DNA of 19,789 nucleotides from Thermoleophilaceae bacterium. GTDB taxonomy: Bacteria > Actinomycetota > Thermoleophilia > Solirubrobacterales > Thermoleophilaceae. This document shows positions 1 through 7,831 of this stretch, piece after piece. The notes under the pieces are model-generated. The model was given only the letters and a program-made list of their open reading frames with translations. It was not told the DNA's origin and ran no database searches. A program made the translations under genes and the position numbers. Numbering within the stretch: the first letter of the stretch is position 1; every line of letters starts with the position of its first letter. Location: contig JACCZR010000197.1 of the NCBI GenBank assembly GCA_013695855.1, positions 1-19,789 of the forward strand. Reading direction: 5' to 3'.

Positions 1-960
1 GGCGGACTCGACGCGGTCGGCCGCCTCCTCCTCGTCGAGGTGGCGGAGCATGAGCATCCCCGAGAGCATCAGCGCGGTCGGGTTGATCACGTTCTTGCCC
101 TTGTACTTGGGGGCCGAGCCGTGGGTGGCCTCGAAGATGGCGGCCTCGGTGCCGATGTTCCCCCCGGGCGCCAGCCCCAGTCCGCCACAGAGCCCCGCGC
201 CCAGGTCGGAGACGATGTCTCCGTAGAGGTTGGGCAGCACGATCACGTCGTACTCCTCGGGCCGCGAGACCAGTTGGTTGCAGAGGTTGTCGATGATGCG
301 GTCCTCGAACTCGATGTCCGGATGCTTCTCGGCGACCTTGCGCGCGGTGTCCAGGAACAGCCCGTCGGAGTACTTCATGATGTTGGCCTTGTGGGCTGCG
401 GTGACCTTCTTGCGGCCGTACTCCTCGGCGTACTGGAACGCGGACTCGACGATCCGCTCCGAGCCGAAGACCGAGATCGGCTTGATGGAGATGCCGGAGT
501 CCTCGCGCACGGGTGAGTCGAGCTCGTCCTTCAAGAAGCGCTGGAGCTTCTCGTTTGCCTCGGAGCCTTTCTCGAACTCGATGCCCGCGTAGAGGTCCTC
601 GGTGTTCTCGCGCACGATCACGATGTCGGTCTCCGGAAAGCGCGTCCTCACCCCCTCGTAGGCCTTGCAGGGACGGATGCAGGAGTAGAGGTCGAACTCC
701 TTGCGCAGGGCGACGTTGATGGAGCGAAAGCCCGCGCCGACCGGCGTAGTGGTCGGCCCCTTGAGAGCCAGCCCGTTCTCGCGCACCGACTCGATGGTGG
801 CCTCCGGCAGCGGGGTGCCCTCGCTCTCGTAGACGTCGACGCCGGCCTCCTGGCGATCCCATTCGAACTCGACGCCGGTGGCCTCAAGCACACGCGTGGT
901 GGCTTCAGCGATCTCGGGACCCGTGCCATCGCCCGGTATGAGTGTCACGCGATGTGCCAT
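1..960 (-). CDS. icd: NAD-type isocitrate dehydrogenase, 3' end beyond window
   Basis: Oxidative decarboxylation of isocitrate to 2-oxoglutarate in the TCA cycle (cytosol). About 320 residues are visible. The N-terminus reads MAHRVTLIPGDGTGPEI, the nucleotide-fold start typical of the isocitrate/isopropylmalate dehydrogenase family. Residues about 70-100 hold the substrate loop (TTTPVGAGFRS, N82, R86, R96), followed by VRENTEDLYAG (about 116-126), HKANIMK, and the metal/NAD part NLYGDIVSDLGAGL. The GAGFRSINVALRK pattern and the short length fit the NAD-dependent IDH3-like subfamily better than the large NADP monomeric enzymes. The last roughly 15-20 residues lie beyond base 1. ATG at 960 was chosen because it gives the usual N-terminus; in-frame ATGs at 972 and 975 would add only four or five residues. 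An isopropylmalate dehydrogenase is less likely because of the substrate-loop sequence. Family certain, cofactor inferred. Confidence 0.9.
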   Translation of the reverse strand, partial: MAHRVTLIPGDGTGPEIAEATTRVLEATGVEFEWDRQEAGVDVYESEGTPLPEATIESVRENGLALKGPTTTPVGAGFRSINVALRKEFDLYSCIRPCKAYEGVRTRFPETDIVIVRENTEDLYAGIEFEKGSEANEKLQRFLKDELDSPVREDSGISIKPISVFGSERIVESAFQYAEEYGRKKVTAAHKANIMKYSDGLFLDTARKVAEKHPDIEFEDRIIDNLCNQLVSRPEEYDVIVLPNLYGDIVSDLGAGLCGGLGLAPGGNIGTEAAIFEATHGSAPKYKGKNVINPTALMLSGMLMLRHLDEEEAADRVESA

Positions 961-1013
961 GGGGGCGGGCATCATGCCAGGGACCCGCCCGGGCGTCTTC
1001 TGAGCGTGGTCCT

Positions 1014-1825
1014 CTAGCTCGTAAGCGCTTCGAGATCACACGCCGGGAGGTGAATCCACCCTTCAAGAGACGCGAGACGCCTCTCCTCAGCCGTTCTGGG
1101 GACCTCGGTGAGGCCAAGGGCCCCCGCTCGGGCGACGAGGGCGCAGACGAGCGCGTCGAGGTAGTCGTCTTCCTCGACGCACTGCTGCAGAAGTCCATCG
1201 GGGTCGCTCAGAGGGCAGCCGCTCTGCAGTACCGCCGCAAGCTCCGCGCGACGATGACCCCGGAGCGGGCCCTTGTAGCTCTCTCGCTTGTCCAGGCCAT
1301 GCGAAACTCCCCTGGTCCAGATCCGAAGCGCCGGATCCGGGTAGACCTCGGCGATCAGCGCGGAGCCGGCCCGATCGACCGCTCCAGGCCCCTCGCTGGC
1401 GCGAAGCTCAGACTGGAGCACCGCGCACTCATGGCCAGGTACGCAATCTTGTCGGCGCTCACCGAGAACGGGGTCTTGCCGCACCGGTCGTGGACGAACC
1501 GGTCGGTCGCTCGCCGCTCAAATGGAGCACGGGGATTGTCCATCCCCGAAGGCCACCCTTGGCCTCGCTGGTGGGCCACCACGGCATCCACGAACGGCTC
1601 TGGCCAGCCGAAGGGCGCATCAATAGCCGCCTTCGCAATCTTGAGGTCGCCGAAGTCAAACCAGAGGTTCCGCATTGCGGCAACCAGGAACTTGTCATGC
1701 AGCTCCGTGCCCCGGTCTCGACCGCGGCTGAGCACCCTGATCCTGCCCGTACCGTCGCTCCACTCGACGACACACACTGCGGTCTTCGAAGCCTTCGACG
1801 CCAGGTCGATCCCAAGGGTCGCCGT
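1014..1825 (-). pseudogene. DUF429 family protein, frameshifted and without a normal start codon
   Basis: DUF429 proteins are predicted RNase H-fold nucleases of unknown role. The family N-terminus is readable as TATLGIDLASKASKTAVCVVEW, in the frame starting at 1825, but the expected start codon reads ACG instead of ATG. The nearest normal start in frame is GTG at 1777, inside the first conserved strand. The frame continues through DAPFGWPEPFVDA, RATDRFVHDR and GKTPFSVSADKIAYLAM to about 1400. The homology then jumps one frame: EGPGAVDRAGSALIAEVYPDPALRIW, then SYKGPLRGHRR, DDYLDALVCALVARA and GWIHLP, ending at the stop at 1014. The shift fits loss of one base near 1395-1405. Both lesions together point to a dead gene, though a single sequencing error could cause the shift. 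It diverges from the toxin-antitoxin pair to its right. Confidence 0.8.
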
Positions 1826-1878
1826 CGGGCGGATAGGACTCGACCTGACGATGGGAAGAGACCTTAGGTGGAAGAATT

Positions 1879-1896
1879 GGTAGCAGAACTGCTACC
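1879..1896. promoter_or_regulatory. Palindromic operator of the vapB-vapC operon
   Basis: A perfect inverted repeat, GGTAGCA, four bases, TGCTACC, sits 8 bp before the antitoxin ATG. A possible -10 element TACCTT (1893-1898) overlaps its right arm and lies only 6 bases from the start codon, so the mRNA is probably leaderless. Antitoxins of the Phd/VapB type usually bind such palindromes over their own promoter, so autoregulation is likely. Confidence 0.7.
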
Positions 1897-1904
1897 TTCA
1901 GTGC

Positions 1905-2147
1905 ATGACGACCGTCCCTCAGAAAGAGCTGCGCAACAACATCGGGGAGGTGCTCCGGCGCGCCGAGGCCGGCGAGGAGCTGACGATCACCGTCGCCGGC
2001 AGGCCGGTCGCTCAGCTCGGGCCGGTGCCCAAGCGTCGCTGGGTGGAGGGCGAGGCGCTCAGGCGCATCTGGGACACCCCGGCCCCCAGCGCCTTCATGA
2101 AAGATCTCGAGCGCCTTCCCGGTGGTCTGGCCGACCCCTTCAGATGA
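1905..2147 (+). CDS. vapB: Phd/YefM-type antitoxin (VapB-like)
   Basis: An 80-residue antitoxin predicted to bind and neutralise the PIN toxin encoded next to it and to repress its own promoter. The N-terminal half (MTTVPQKELRNNIGEVLRRAEAG then ELTITVAGRPVAQLGPV) is the classic prevent-host-death fold, with a helix carrying the RNNIGEVLRR pattern and the strand-turn ITVAGRPVAQL. The C-terminal half (about 45-80, KRRWVEGEALRRIW to DLERLPGGLADPF) looks like the toxin-wrapping tail. Its stop codon overlaps the toxin start in the sequence ATGA, indicating coupled translation. ATG at 1905 follows directly after the operator. Family is clear; pairing with the toxin is inferred from the overlap and known family architecture. 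Confidence 0.9.
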   Translation: MTTVPQKELRNNIGEVLRRAEAGEELTITVAGRPVAQLGPVPKRRWVEGEALRRIWDTPAPSAFMKDLERLPGGLADPFR

Positions 2148-2548
2148 GCGGGCTTCTGCTCGACACCTCGATCCTGGTCGGGGCGGACGACCCCGGAAGC
2201 CTGCGAGGCGCGATCAGCGCCGCCTCGCTCGCGGAGCTCTACTTCGGGGCACTCGTGGCGGGCGATCCGGACGAGCGAGCAAACCGAACGCGGCGGCTGG
2301 GAGTGATCGAGTCGGCCTTCGATCCGTTCCCTTTCGACGAGATGGTCGCCCGCGAGTGGGGACGCCTCGCGGCAGCGGTCGCAGAGCGTGGGGGCAAGCC
2401 CCGGCGACGGACGATGGATCTCGTTATCGCCGCCACAGCAAACGCCCAGGGCGTTCCGCTGCTCACGCTCGACACCGCCGATCTGGCGATCGTGTCCGAC
2501 CTCGTCTCGCTCCGGACGCCCGACGATCAGTCGCGAACGGGCTCGTAG
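2144..2548 (+). CDS. vapC: PIN-domain ribonuclease toxin (VapC-like)
   Basis: A 134-residue PIN-domain endoribonuclease, the toxin of the pair. Start is ATG at 2144, overlapping the antitoxin stop by four bases; translating from any upstream codon gives residues unlike the family. Acidic active-site residues are in place: D7 in LLLDTSILV, E31 in SLAELYFGAL, D92 in RRTMDLVIAATA, and D110 with D113 in LLTLDTADL. The length is typical of VapC, and the protein looks intact. Such toxins usually cut specific tRNA or rRNA sites; the target here cannot be read from sequence. The 3' end overlaps the decayed reductase gene on the other strand by 22 bp. Confidence 0.92.
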   Translation: MSGLLLDTSILVGADDPGSLRGAISAASLAELYFGALVAGDPDERANRTRRLGVIESAFDPFPFDEMVAREWGRLAAAVAERGGKPRRRTMDLVIAATANAQGVPLLTLDTADLAIVSDLVSLRTPDDQSRTGS

Positions 2549-2867
2549 ACCTGGATGATCGTGCCCGACTCGAGCGCCCTGGAGCTCGTCAGCTCGAGCA
2601 CCGTCTTCGGGACGCCCTCGGCGAAGAGGCGCTTGCCGCCACCCGACGGGGTCGCTCATCGTGGGCCAGACCGCCGCGAAGGCCTCGTAGGTCTTGCGGC
2701 CCAGCAGCTGTGCGTCGCAGCTCATGAGCTCGTCGAACTTGTACTTGTCCTGCTCCCTCGCCGGTGAACTTCATCGACCAGCCGCCGAAGTCGGAGCCCT
2801 CGGCTCCGCCCGGGTCCTCGACGACCCCGTCGACCGCGATGAACTCGGAAACGATCAGCTTGCCCAT
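2527..2867 (-). pseudogene. Decayed dihydrofolate-reductase/RibD-like gene
   Basis: Three stretches of a dihydrofolate-reductase-like (RibD C-terminal fold) protein of roughly 190-200 residues can be read in three successive frames. The first is MGKLIVSEFIAVDGVVEDPGG, followed by FGGWSMKF, from ATG 2867. After a shift near 2755 comes DKYKFDELMSCDAQLLGRKTY then EAFAAVWPTMSDPVG. After a second break near 2645 comes GGKRLFAEGVPKTVLELTSSRA, ending in IIQVYEPVRD and a stop at 2527. Compared with the family, about 85-95 middle residues between the second and third pieces are missing. A good ribosome binding site (AAGGAG, 2873-2878) is still present. The gene is clearly broken; I recalled the family layout rather than searched it. 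Confidence 0.82.
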
Positions 2868-2947
2868 GGTGTGCTCCTTTGTCGGATTTCAATGATGCGA
2901 CGATCAAGCGGCGGCGAAGTCGACATCGCAGGGGGTAGAAAGGCCTG

Positions 2948-4027
2948 ATGGCGACAGTGGGCATCGAAGCGGAGCCGATTCCGCAGGAGTTCTCGTCCTC
3001 CCGCGTCAAGCGCTCTCTGATCGTTCTCGTGCTGGTGATCGTGGCGGTCGCCGCGCTGCTGGTGCTCGTGCCGGGGCTGGCGTCGCTGCGAGAGCGCTTC
3101 GAAGGCGCCAAGCCGGCCTGGCTGGTGCTGGCCGCTGTGCTCCAGGTGCTGTCGTGCGCCTCATACGTGGTCGCCTTCCGGACGGTGTTCTGCCAGCAGA
3201 TGAGCTGGCGGACCAGCACAGAGATCGGGCTCTCCGAGCTGGCCGCGAACTCCGTCCTCTCGGTGGGAGGCGCGGGTGGATTGGCCCTGGGCGCGTGGAT
3301 CCTCCGCAGGGGCGGGGTGAGCCCCGGCCACATCGGGCGAAGGACGGTGGCCTTCTTCCTGCTCACGAGCCTGGTGAACGTCAGCTGCCTGGTTGTGGGC
3401 GGGCTCGGGTTGGCGACGGGCCTGCTGTCCGGCGCCTCGGCCCTCCTACTCGGCCTCGTGCCCACGCTGGCCGGCCTGCTCGCGATCGGTCTCGCGCTCG
3501 CCGCGGGCCCGGTGACCGGGGCGATCGCCAAGCGCTCGCGCTGGCCGCGCCTGGCCACGACCCTGCGGACGCTCAGCGAAGGGGTGGCCGAGGCCCTCAA
3601 TCTCCTGCGCCACCGCCAGCCGCTGCTGGCGATCGGCACCGGCGGCTACATGCTCCTCGACGTGGCGGTCCTGGCCACCGGATTTGCTGCCTTCGGCAGC
3701 GAGGTCCCGGCCTTCGGGGTGCTGCTGGTGGCCTACATCGTCGGCCAGCTGGGCGGGCTGATCCCCGTGCCCGGAGGCATCGGCGGCGCTGAGGGCGGCC
3801 TGATCGCCGCGCTCGTGATCTACGGGGTGGACGCCACCGACGCCGCAGTGGCCGTGATCGCCTACCGCGGAGTGCTGCTGGCCGTGCCCGCCGTGCTCGG
3901 CTTCCCCGCGCTCGCCCTCCTGCGCAGCCGGCTGCGGGCCGAGAACCACGACATCGCCAGCTGCGCCCCGGGCGAAGAGGTCGAGGTGCTCGGGCGCGGG
4001 CCAGTGCGCAAGCCCCAGCCGGCCTGA
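2948..4027 (+). CDS. YbhN/MprF-type flippase-like membrane protein (LPG synthase TM domain)
   Basis: A 359-residue integral membrane protein of the lysylphosphatidylglycerol synthase TM region/UPF0104 family, related to the flippase half of MprF and to AglD. It lacks the C-terminal aminoacyl-transferase domain, so it is probably a lipid or glycolipid translocation factor rather than an LPG synthase. After a short polar N-terminus the first membrane helix is about 24-46 (RSLIVLVLVIVAVAALLVLV). Several more follow, with the conserved loop SELAANSVLSVGGAGGLALG (about 95-115) and the late motif GGLIPVPGGIGGAEGGLIAA (about 267-288). The C-tail is polar. ATG at 2948 has an AGAAAGG ribosome site just upstream. 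It is convergent with the metal transporter, 7 bp apart. Substrate unknown. Confidence 0.85.
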   Translation: MATVGIEAEPIPQEFSSSRVKRSLIVLVLVIVAVAALLVLVPGLASLRERFEGAKPAWLVLAAVLQVLSCASYVVAFRTVFCQQMSWRTSTEIGLSELAANSVLSVGGAGGLALGAWILRRGGVSPGHIGRRTVAFFLLTSLVNVSCLVVGGLGLATGLLSGASALLLGLVPTLAGLLAIGLALAAGPVTGAIAKRSRWPRLATTLRTLSEGVAEALNLLRHRQPLLAIGTGGYMLLDVAVLATGFAAFGSEVPAFGVLLVAYIVGQLGGLIPVPGGIGGAEGGLIAALVIYGVDATDAAVAVIAYRGVLLAVPAVLGFPALALLRSRLRAENHDIASCAPGEEVEVLGRGPVRKPQPA

Positions 4028-4034
4028 GCCCCGG

Positions 4035-4763
4035 CTACTCGAACGTCGAAAGCAGGAACGCCAGGCCGAAGCCGGCCGCGGTGACCAGGCCAACCCAGCG
4101 CCCGCTGTCCTCGTAGGCCTCGGGGATCATCGTGTCGGCGAGCATCACCACGATGGCGCCCGCCGCGAAGGCCTGGATGCCCCCGATCAGATCGCCGGGG
4201 GCTCCCTCGAGCAGCACGAAGCCGGCCAGGGCCGCCAGCGCCGAGGCTCCCGCCACCGCGACCCACAGGCCCATTACCCAGGCCGCCGAGCGACCGGCCG
4301 CGCGCAGGCCCACCGCCGCCGAGAGCGACTCGGGCACGTTGGAGATGAAGACGGCCGCCACGACCGCGATGCCGACTCCGTCGCCTTCGAGCAGGCTGAT
4401 CCCGATCGCCGCGGACTCGGGGATGCCGTCGAGCAGCGAGCCGATCACGAGGGCCGCGGCCGTCCCTCCCTGTTGTTGCCCACCCGAGCGCTTGCGGTGG
4501 CCGCCGCCGAAGCGGGTGACCAGGGAATTGGCCCCGAAGAAGGCCAGCGCGCCGACAGCAAGGCCGATCGCGGTCGCGTCGCGCCCGCCTTGCCGGAACG
4601 CCTCTTCGGTGAGCTCGAAGGCCGCGGCGCTCACCAGCACCCCGGCGCCAAAGGCCATGACCAGGCCAATCGCCCGCTTGGACGGGCTGAGCCGCAGACC
4701 CAGCGCGGCGCCCACCACCAGCGAGCCGCCGCCCACCAGGCCCCATAGGGCGGCCTCTAGCAC
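4035..4763 (-). CDS. ZIP family metal transporter
   Basis: A 242-residue membrane protein with about eight hydrophobic segments, matching the ZIP (zinc/iron permease) family. Start is GTG at 4763. The segment TM3-TM4 loop contains HRKRSGGQQQ (about 89-98), the variable polar loop of ZIP proteins. The metal-site helices read LDGIPESAAIG (D112, P115, E116) and SNVPESLSAA (N142, E145), keeping the PE of the usual HNxPEG motif but with Asp and Ser at the positions usually held by His. A third acidic motif, LADTMIPEAYE, lies near the C-terminus. This variant is common among ZIP-like proteins, so transport of a divalent cation is likely, but ion and direction are uncertain. It starts 18 bp from the oppositely oriented protease gene. 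Confidence 0.85.
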   Translation of the reverse strand: MLEAALWGLVGGGSLVVGAALGLRLSPSKRAIGLVMAFGAGVLVSAAAFELTEEAFRQGGRDATAIGLAVGALAFFGANSLVTRFGGGHRKRSGGQQQGGTAAALVIGSLLDGIPESAAIGISLLEGDGVGIAVVAAVFISNVPESLSAAVGLRAAGRSAAWVMGLWVAVAGASALAALAGFVLLEGAPGDLIGGIQAFAAGAIVVMLADTMIPEAYEDSGRWVGLVTAAGFGLAFLLSTFE

Positions 4764-4781
4764 CTGCCACCCTTAGAGCTG

Positions 4782-5945
4782 GTGTTCGGCGGTCGCTCGA
4801 TCCAGGTCGCTCGGGTCTTCGGTGTGCGCATCGGCGTGGACGTCAGCTGGTTCTTCGTCTTCTTCCTGGTCATCTACCTGATGTCCCAGAACTACCGGCA
4901 GATCTTCCCTGGACAGGAGACCAAGGCCTTCGTCCTCGCCGTGGTCAGCGCGATCCTCTTCTTCCTCTCGATCCTCCTCCACGAGCTCGGCCACGCGCTC
5001 ACGGCTAAGCGGCTGGGGATCGGGATCGCCAGCATCGACCTGTGGCTGTTCGGGGGCATCGCCAAGATGGAGCGTGATACCCGGAGCGCGGGAGAGGAGT
5101 TCAAGGTCGCAGCGGCGGGCCCTGCCGTCACCTTGATCATCGCTGCCGTCTGCTTCGGGGTGGCCAGTTTGATCTCGGGGGTGGACGCCGCCGCCCGTGG
5201 CACCGCGCTCGAAGACAGCGGGGTGAGCGGCACGGTCGCCGTGCTGGGCTGGCTCGCGCTGGTGAACATAAGCCTGCTGCTCTTCAACCTCATCCCCGGG
5301 TTTCCGCTCGACGGCGGACGCATCGCCAGAGCCATCGCGTGGTGGCGGACGGGAGACCGCACCAAGGCCACCCGCTTCGCCGCCCGGCTCGGTCGCGGCT
5401 TCTCCTTGCTCATGATCGTGGCGGGCCTGCTGATCGCGTTCGTTCTCGGCGACCTGTTCGGCGGCATCTGGCTCGTGGTGATTGGCTTCTTTCTGGGCAG
5501 CGCCGCGCGCCAGAGCGAGCATCAGAACGAGGTTCAGAGCCGGATCGAGGGCATCCGCGTCTCCGACGTGATGGACGCCGAGCCGGTGGCGATCTCCACC
5601 GAGCTCAGCCTCGACCGCGCCTTCGACGAGTTCTTCCTGCGGTACGGCTGGCCCTGGTTCCCCGTCGTGGACCACGAGGGCCGCCTGAAGGGTGTCGTGG
5701 CCGCCGACTCGGTGGAGTCGGTACCCGAGCAGGTTCGCCCGACCCGTACCGTCGCAAGCGTGATGGCCGCCGACAGCGGTGGCAGTGGCCTGCGCGTGGA
5801 CTTCCACGAGCCGCTCGAGGCCCTTCTGGGCCGCGAGGGCCTGCAGCGCCTGGGCGCGATCATGGCCGTGGACGCCGAGGGCGTGCTTCGGGGGGTCGTC
5901 ACGGCCGACCAAGTGCGCCAGGCTCTGCGCCCCGTTGGGCCCTGA
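4782..5945 (+). CDS. M50 site-2-protease-like intramembrane protease with CBS domains
   Basis: A 387-residue membrane zinc metalloprotease of the SpoIVFB/Rip3-like M50 group. These enzymes cut membrane-bound regulators within the bilayer. Zinc site HELGH at residues 67-71 in a hydrophobic helix, and the second motif FNLIPGFPLDGGR with D177 about 110 residues later, are both intact. The N-terminus shows the usual short segment (IQVARVFGVRIGVDVSW) before the first helix. Further hydrophobic segments lie at about 200-222 and after. The C-terminal part from about 255 is a CBS-domain pair (VSDVMDAEPVAIS, PVVDHEGRLKGVV, LGAIMAVDAEGVLRGVV), likely sensing a nucleotide. Start is GTG at 4782, giving the standard family N-terminus. 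No obvious substrate gene lies next to it. Confidence 0.9.
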   Translation: MFGGRSIQVARVFGVRIGVDVSWFFVFFLVIYLMSQNYRQIFPGQETKAFVLAVVSAILFFLSILLHELGHALTAKRLGIGIASIDLWLFGGIAKMERDTRSAGEEFKVAAAGPAVTLIIAAVCFGVASLISGVDAAARGTALEDSGVSGTVAVLGWLALVNISLLLFNLIPGFPLDGGRIARAIAWWRTGDRTKATRFAARLGRGFSLLMIVAGLLIAFVLGDLFGGIWLVVIGFFLGSAARQSEHQNEVQSRIEGIRVSDVMDAEPVAISTELSLDRAFDEFFLRYGWPWFPVVDHEGRLKGVVAADSVESVPEQVRPTRTVASVMAADSGGSGLRVDFHEPLEALLGREGLQRLGAIMAVDAEGVLRGVVTADQVRQALRPVGP

Positions 5946-5971
5946 GCCCCGGCGATCCGTAGGTCGGGTAC

Positions 5972-6046
5972 AAGGCGCCTTCGCATAGGATGGCGCCCCG
6001 CCTCGCCCCCCTCCGGGGAGGAGCGCAGCCCGATCGCTGATCGGGC
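5972..6046 (+). promoter_or_regulatory. Probable sdhA leader with inverted repeats
   Basis: The 122-bp gap before sdhA holds a 10-bp palindrome AAGGCGCCTT (5972-5981), a possible -10 box TAGGAT (5986-5991), and a perfect hairpin GCCCGATC/GATCGGGC with a 3-base loop (6028-6046). A likely promoter and structured 5' leader for the sdh operon, and the hairpin may affect transcript stability or regulation. No convincing -35 element was found. Confidence 0.4.
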
Positions 6047-6067
6047 GAGCACCGGACCAATCTGATC

Positions 6068-7756
6068 ATGCCTCACCACGATGTCCTCGTAATAGGAGCC
6101 GGCCTCGCCGGTCAGCGTGCCGCCCTCTCCGCAGCGGAGCAGGGCGCGAACGTCGGCATCATCTCCAAGGTTCACCCCGTGCGCTCGCACTCCAACGCGG
6201 CGCAGGGCGGGATAAACGCCGCGCTGGACCCCGAGGACTCCTGGGAGTCGCACGCCTTCGACACCGTCAAGGGCTCGGACTACCTGGGCGACCAGGACGC
6301 GATCGAGATCATGTGCCGCGAGGCGCCCGACGAGCTGCTCGAGCTCGAGCACCTCGGCGTGACCTTCCACCGCGACGAGACGGGCCACCTGGGCAAGCGC
6401 GCGTTCGGGGGAGCCTCGGCGGCGCGCACCTACTACGTGGCCGACATCACCGGCCAGGCGATACTCCACGTGCTCTACGAGCAGCTCATGAAGCACGACG
6501 TGGTCCACCGCTACGAGGAGTGGTTCACCACCGCGCTCGTGCAGGACGAGGAGGGCAAGGTCTCGGGCGCGGTCACGCGCAACATCCGCGACGGCTCGAT
6601 GGAGCTGTTCGCCGCCAAGTCGGTGATCCTCGCCACCGGCGGCAACGGCCAGGTGTTCAACCCCACCACCAATGCGCTGGTGTGCACCGGCGACGCGATT
6701 GCTATGGCCTACCGCATCGGCGCCCCGCTGATGGACATGGAGATGATCCAGTACCACCCCACCACGCTGGCCGGGCTCGGGCTGTTGATCACCGAGGGCG
6801 CCCGGGGCGAGGGCGCCCACCTCTACAACGCCGACGGCGAGCGCTTCATGGAGAAGTACGCGCCCAACAAGATGGAGCTGGCCTCGCGCGACGTGGTCTC
6901 GCGTGCCGAACAGACCGAGATCAACGAGGGCCGCGGCTTTCCCGACGGCACCGTCGCCCTCGACATCACAGTGGTGCCGCGCAAGCGTATCCACGAGGCG
7001 CTGCGCGAGATCCTCAACGTGGGCCGTGACTTCGCGGGGGTGGACATCACCAAGGAGCCGATCCACATCAAGCCGGGCAACCACTACGCGATGGGCGGCG
7101 TGAAGAGCGACACCGATGGCTTGACCTCGATCCCCGGCCTGTACGCCGTCGGCGAGTGCGCCTGCGTGTCGGTGCACGGCGGCAACCGCTTGGGCGCGAA
7201 CTCACTGCTGGACACATTGATCTTCGGCCGCCGCGCCGGCGCCCACGCGGGCAAGCGCTCCAAGGGCTCGCCCATGCCGCAGCCAAGCCGCGCCTCGCTG
7301 GACGACGAGGAAGCGCGTATCCGGGCCATCTTCGACCGCGAGCGCTCCGGCCGCCGGGTCTCGGAGATCAAGGCCGAGCTGGGCGCCACCATGGACGAGA
7401 AGTGCTCGGTGTACCGCGACGAGGAAGGGCTGCGCGAGGCGCTGGAGGTGGTCACGCGGCTCAGGCAGGAGGCCAAGGTGGCCACCGTGGACGACCGCGG
7501 GACGATCTTCAACCAGGACCTGCTGGGGGCGCTGGAGCTGCAGTTCATGATCGACAACGCCGAGACCATCCTCGTCTCGGCCATCGAGCGAAAGGAGTCG
7601 CGCGGCGCGCAGTACCGCACCGACTTCCCCGACCGAAACGACGACGACTGGCTCAAGCACATCACCGTGCAGCCCAACGGCGACGGCGAGGCCCCGGAGA
7701 TCGAGTACTCCGAGGTGACCATGACCCAGTGGGAGCCCGAGGAGAGGACGTATTGA
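6068..7756 (+). CDS. sdhA: Succinate dehydrogenase/fumarate reductase flavoprotein subunit
   Basis: A 562-residue FAD subunit that interconverts succinate and fumarate and passes electrons to SdhB. The dinucleotide-binding N-terminus VLVIGAGLAGQRAALSAAEQG is followed by RSHSNAAQGGINAAL, with H41 at the place of the histidine that holds FAD covalently in this family. The active-site region includes TEGARGEGAHLYN then GERFMEKYAP, then RDVVSRA, and H-Y/GG motifs in KPGNHYAMGGVKSDTDGLTS. The second FAD-binding part reads GLYAVGECACVSVHGGNRLGA. The C-terminal helical domain is complete. ATG at 6068 gives the exact family start. It leads an operon with sdhB 75 bp downstream and sdhE overlapping sdhB. 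Whether it mainly runs as succinate dehydrogenase or fumarate reductase cannot be told from sequence; aerobic SQR is favoured by the presence of icd nearby. Confidence 0.95.
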   Translation: MPHHDVLVIGAGLAGQRAALSAAEQGANVGIISKVHPVRSHSNAAQGGINAALDPEDSWESHAFDTVKGSDYLGDQDAIEIMCREAPDELLELEHLGVTFHRDETGHLGKRAFGGASAARTYYVADITGQAILHVLYEQLMKHDVVHRYEEWFTTALVQDEEGKVSGAVTRNIRDGSMELFAAKSVILATGGNGQVFNPTTNALVCTGDAIAMAYRIGAPLMDMEMIQYHPTTLAGLGLLITEGARGEGAHLYNADGERFMEKYAPNKMELASRDVVSRAEQTEINEGRGFPDGTVALDITVVPRKRIHEALREILNVGRDFAGVDITKEPIHIKPGNHYAMGGVKSDTDGLTSIPGLYAVGECACVSVHGGNRLGANSLLDTLIFGRRAGAHAGKRSKGSPMPQPSRASLDDEEARIRAIFDRERSGRRVSEIKAELGATMDEKCSVYRDEEGLREALEVVTRLRQEAKVATVDDRGTIFNQDLLGALELQFMIDNAETILVSAIERKESRGAQYRTDFPDRNDDDWLKHITVQPNGDGEAPEIEYSEVTMTQWEPEERTY

Positions 7757-7831
7757 CGACCTGTCCTCGAGTCCGGCTGGGCCAGCTCGCACTAGAGTCG
7801 CGCGGCGCTACCAGGAAGGTCGCTCCTGACC

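Noticed and set aside
2012..2725. 237-residue minus-strand frame as an intact gene
   Set aside because: Only its first part is reductase-like; the rest is antisense to vapC and vapB.
5534..7177. 547-residue minus-strand open frame
   Set aside because: It lies antisense to sdhA and the M50 protease gene, is His/Val/Leu-rich with no family motif, and is a typical GC-rich shadow.
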